DNA of 64,000 bases. Source: Numida meleagris. Taxonomy: Eukaryota; Chordata; Aves; Galliformes; Numididae. Below, piece after piece: positions 63,171-64,000 of the stretch. Below the pieces are notes generated by a model. The model did not search any database. It was not told the origin of the DNA and was given only the letters and a program-made list of their open reading frames with translations. The position numbers were made by a program, and so were the translations under genes. How positions within the stretch are numbered: the first letter of the stretch is position 1; the number at the start of each line of letters is the position of its first letter. The stretch spans positions 1,960,917-2,024,916 of the forward strand of contig NC_034421.1 in NCBI RefSeq assembly GCF_002078875.1, read 5' to 3'.

Positions 63171-64000
63171 ATCCCCGCTCTTTCTACCTCCAATAAAGTT
63201 TTACAAGCAATAAAATGGCCTAGAGATCAGCTATCTTCCTGTTGGTGCCTTTGAATGTTTCCTTTTGATGCCTACCGCGCAGAAACCTCCCCTGTGAATT
63301 ATTGCAGGGAACATTTTAACACCACTTCTCGGTGTAGGTATGCGGACTGCGCTGCAGAGGTTGGCGGATACAAGGGATGGGAATGACGCGCTTGTTAAAA
63401 GCAAGAATATTCCCAGGCAAGAGAAAATCCATGTTCAATCTGGATTAAAAGAAACTCTTGCTTTCCGCATTCTGGTCGTTGCCTCCTTGAATTCTGTGGC
63501 TTGTTTCCCTCAGCCAGTGACCTGTCCTGCCTCATGCTCTGAGCTCCGAGCCTTCCCGGGGCAGCAGTGGGGCAGGTCGGCATCGCTGGTCCGTGGCTGC
63601 AGGAGGCTTCTCCCTAATCACGCAGTGACACTACAGATGGGGGAACTCCTGCTTCCTCCCCTGGATGACACATCCTGGGAGTAATCCAGTTTGTTCTTAG
63701 CTAACTACCGTGTCCTTTCTGACTGGTATCGTTTTCTCACTAAAGCAGCAATTAGGAGAAACAATGCCAATTAGCTAATAGCATTTCTCAGAGCTGCCTC
63801 AGTGCAGATTGCCTTATATGCCATAAACTTCTCTATGCTTTACAAATAACTATCTCGGAAGTACTTTTTTATAAGCAGTGTTTTCATTTATATTTTAATT
63901 CCAGGAAAGTTGCTGGCTTTCCTGTTCCAGCCACGTAGAACAATGCTCCCATCCAGATTTCCTCACAAAGTTTGCTAGCCCAGCACTCAGAGACCTGGAT

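Larger units (their letters stand above)
62159..64000. other. Gene-free flank, distal end
   Basis: No recognised exon, RNA gene or transposon. AT-rich, with two inverted repeats (62855-62900 and 63133-63170). A somewhat GC-richer open stretch at 63340-63684 has no recognisable product. Confidence 0.5.

Noticed and set aside
1..64000. CRISPR arrays, phage or bacterial defence systems
   Set aside because: No regularly spaced repeats and no prokaryotic gene organisation; splice sites and CR1 elements show vertebrate nuclear DNA.

Overview
The window looks like a vertebrate, almost certainly avian, nuclear genome segment. Introns have canonical GT..AG ends. The interspersed repeats are CR1 retroposon tails of the bird type, with adjacent ATTCTATG/TTCTATG-like 3' ends. 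Repeat density is low, and long single-copy AT-rich stretches surround one compact gene. Two runs of N (1-429 and 51898-52273) are assembly gaps.

One protein-coding gene can be supported with confidence: a three-exon, plus-strand forkhead transcription factor at 8138-9946, which I identify as FOXL3, the intron-containing paralogue of FOXL2. The spliced reading frame gives 252 residues with a complete forkhead domain (about 32-125), a run of seven arginines at the end of that domain, and a C-terminal FSIDYIL motif of the Groucho/TLE-binding eh1 type. Upstream are a CpG-bearing block (7440-7560), a GC-rich leader and a polypurine tract (about 7995-8076). Downstream is a probable 3' untranslated region of about 1.6 kb ending at an AATAAA at 11578-11583.

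The rest reads as gene-poor flanking DNA: about 7 kb upstream and more than 50 kb downstream. It holds five young or mid-age CR1 fragments (24275-24396 and 50684-50783 on +; 27689-28062, 31680-31771 and 62061-62158 on -), one probable ancient CR1 relic (about 51320-51475, -), short tandem duplications, homopolymer runs, several perfect inverted repeats, two CTCF-like sites, and blocks whose composition suggests conserved non-coding (enhancer-like) DNA. No further coding exon, tRNA, rRNA, CRISPR array or intact mobile element was recognised. Long open stretches elsewhere look like chance.

How it may work: in medaka, foxl3 acts inside germ cells to choose egg over sperm fate. From knowledge of mammalian synteny (FAM20C on one side, PDGFA on the other), this window would lie in the FAM20C-PDGFA interval, but neither neighbour is visible here. 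The enhancer-like blocks could serve FOXL3 or the neighbours; that is inference.
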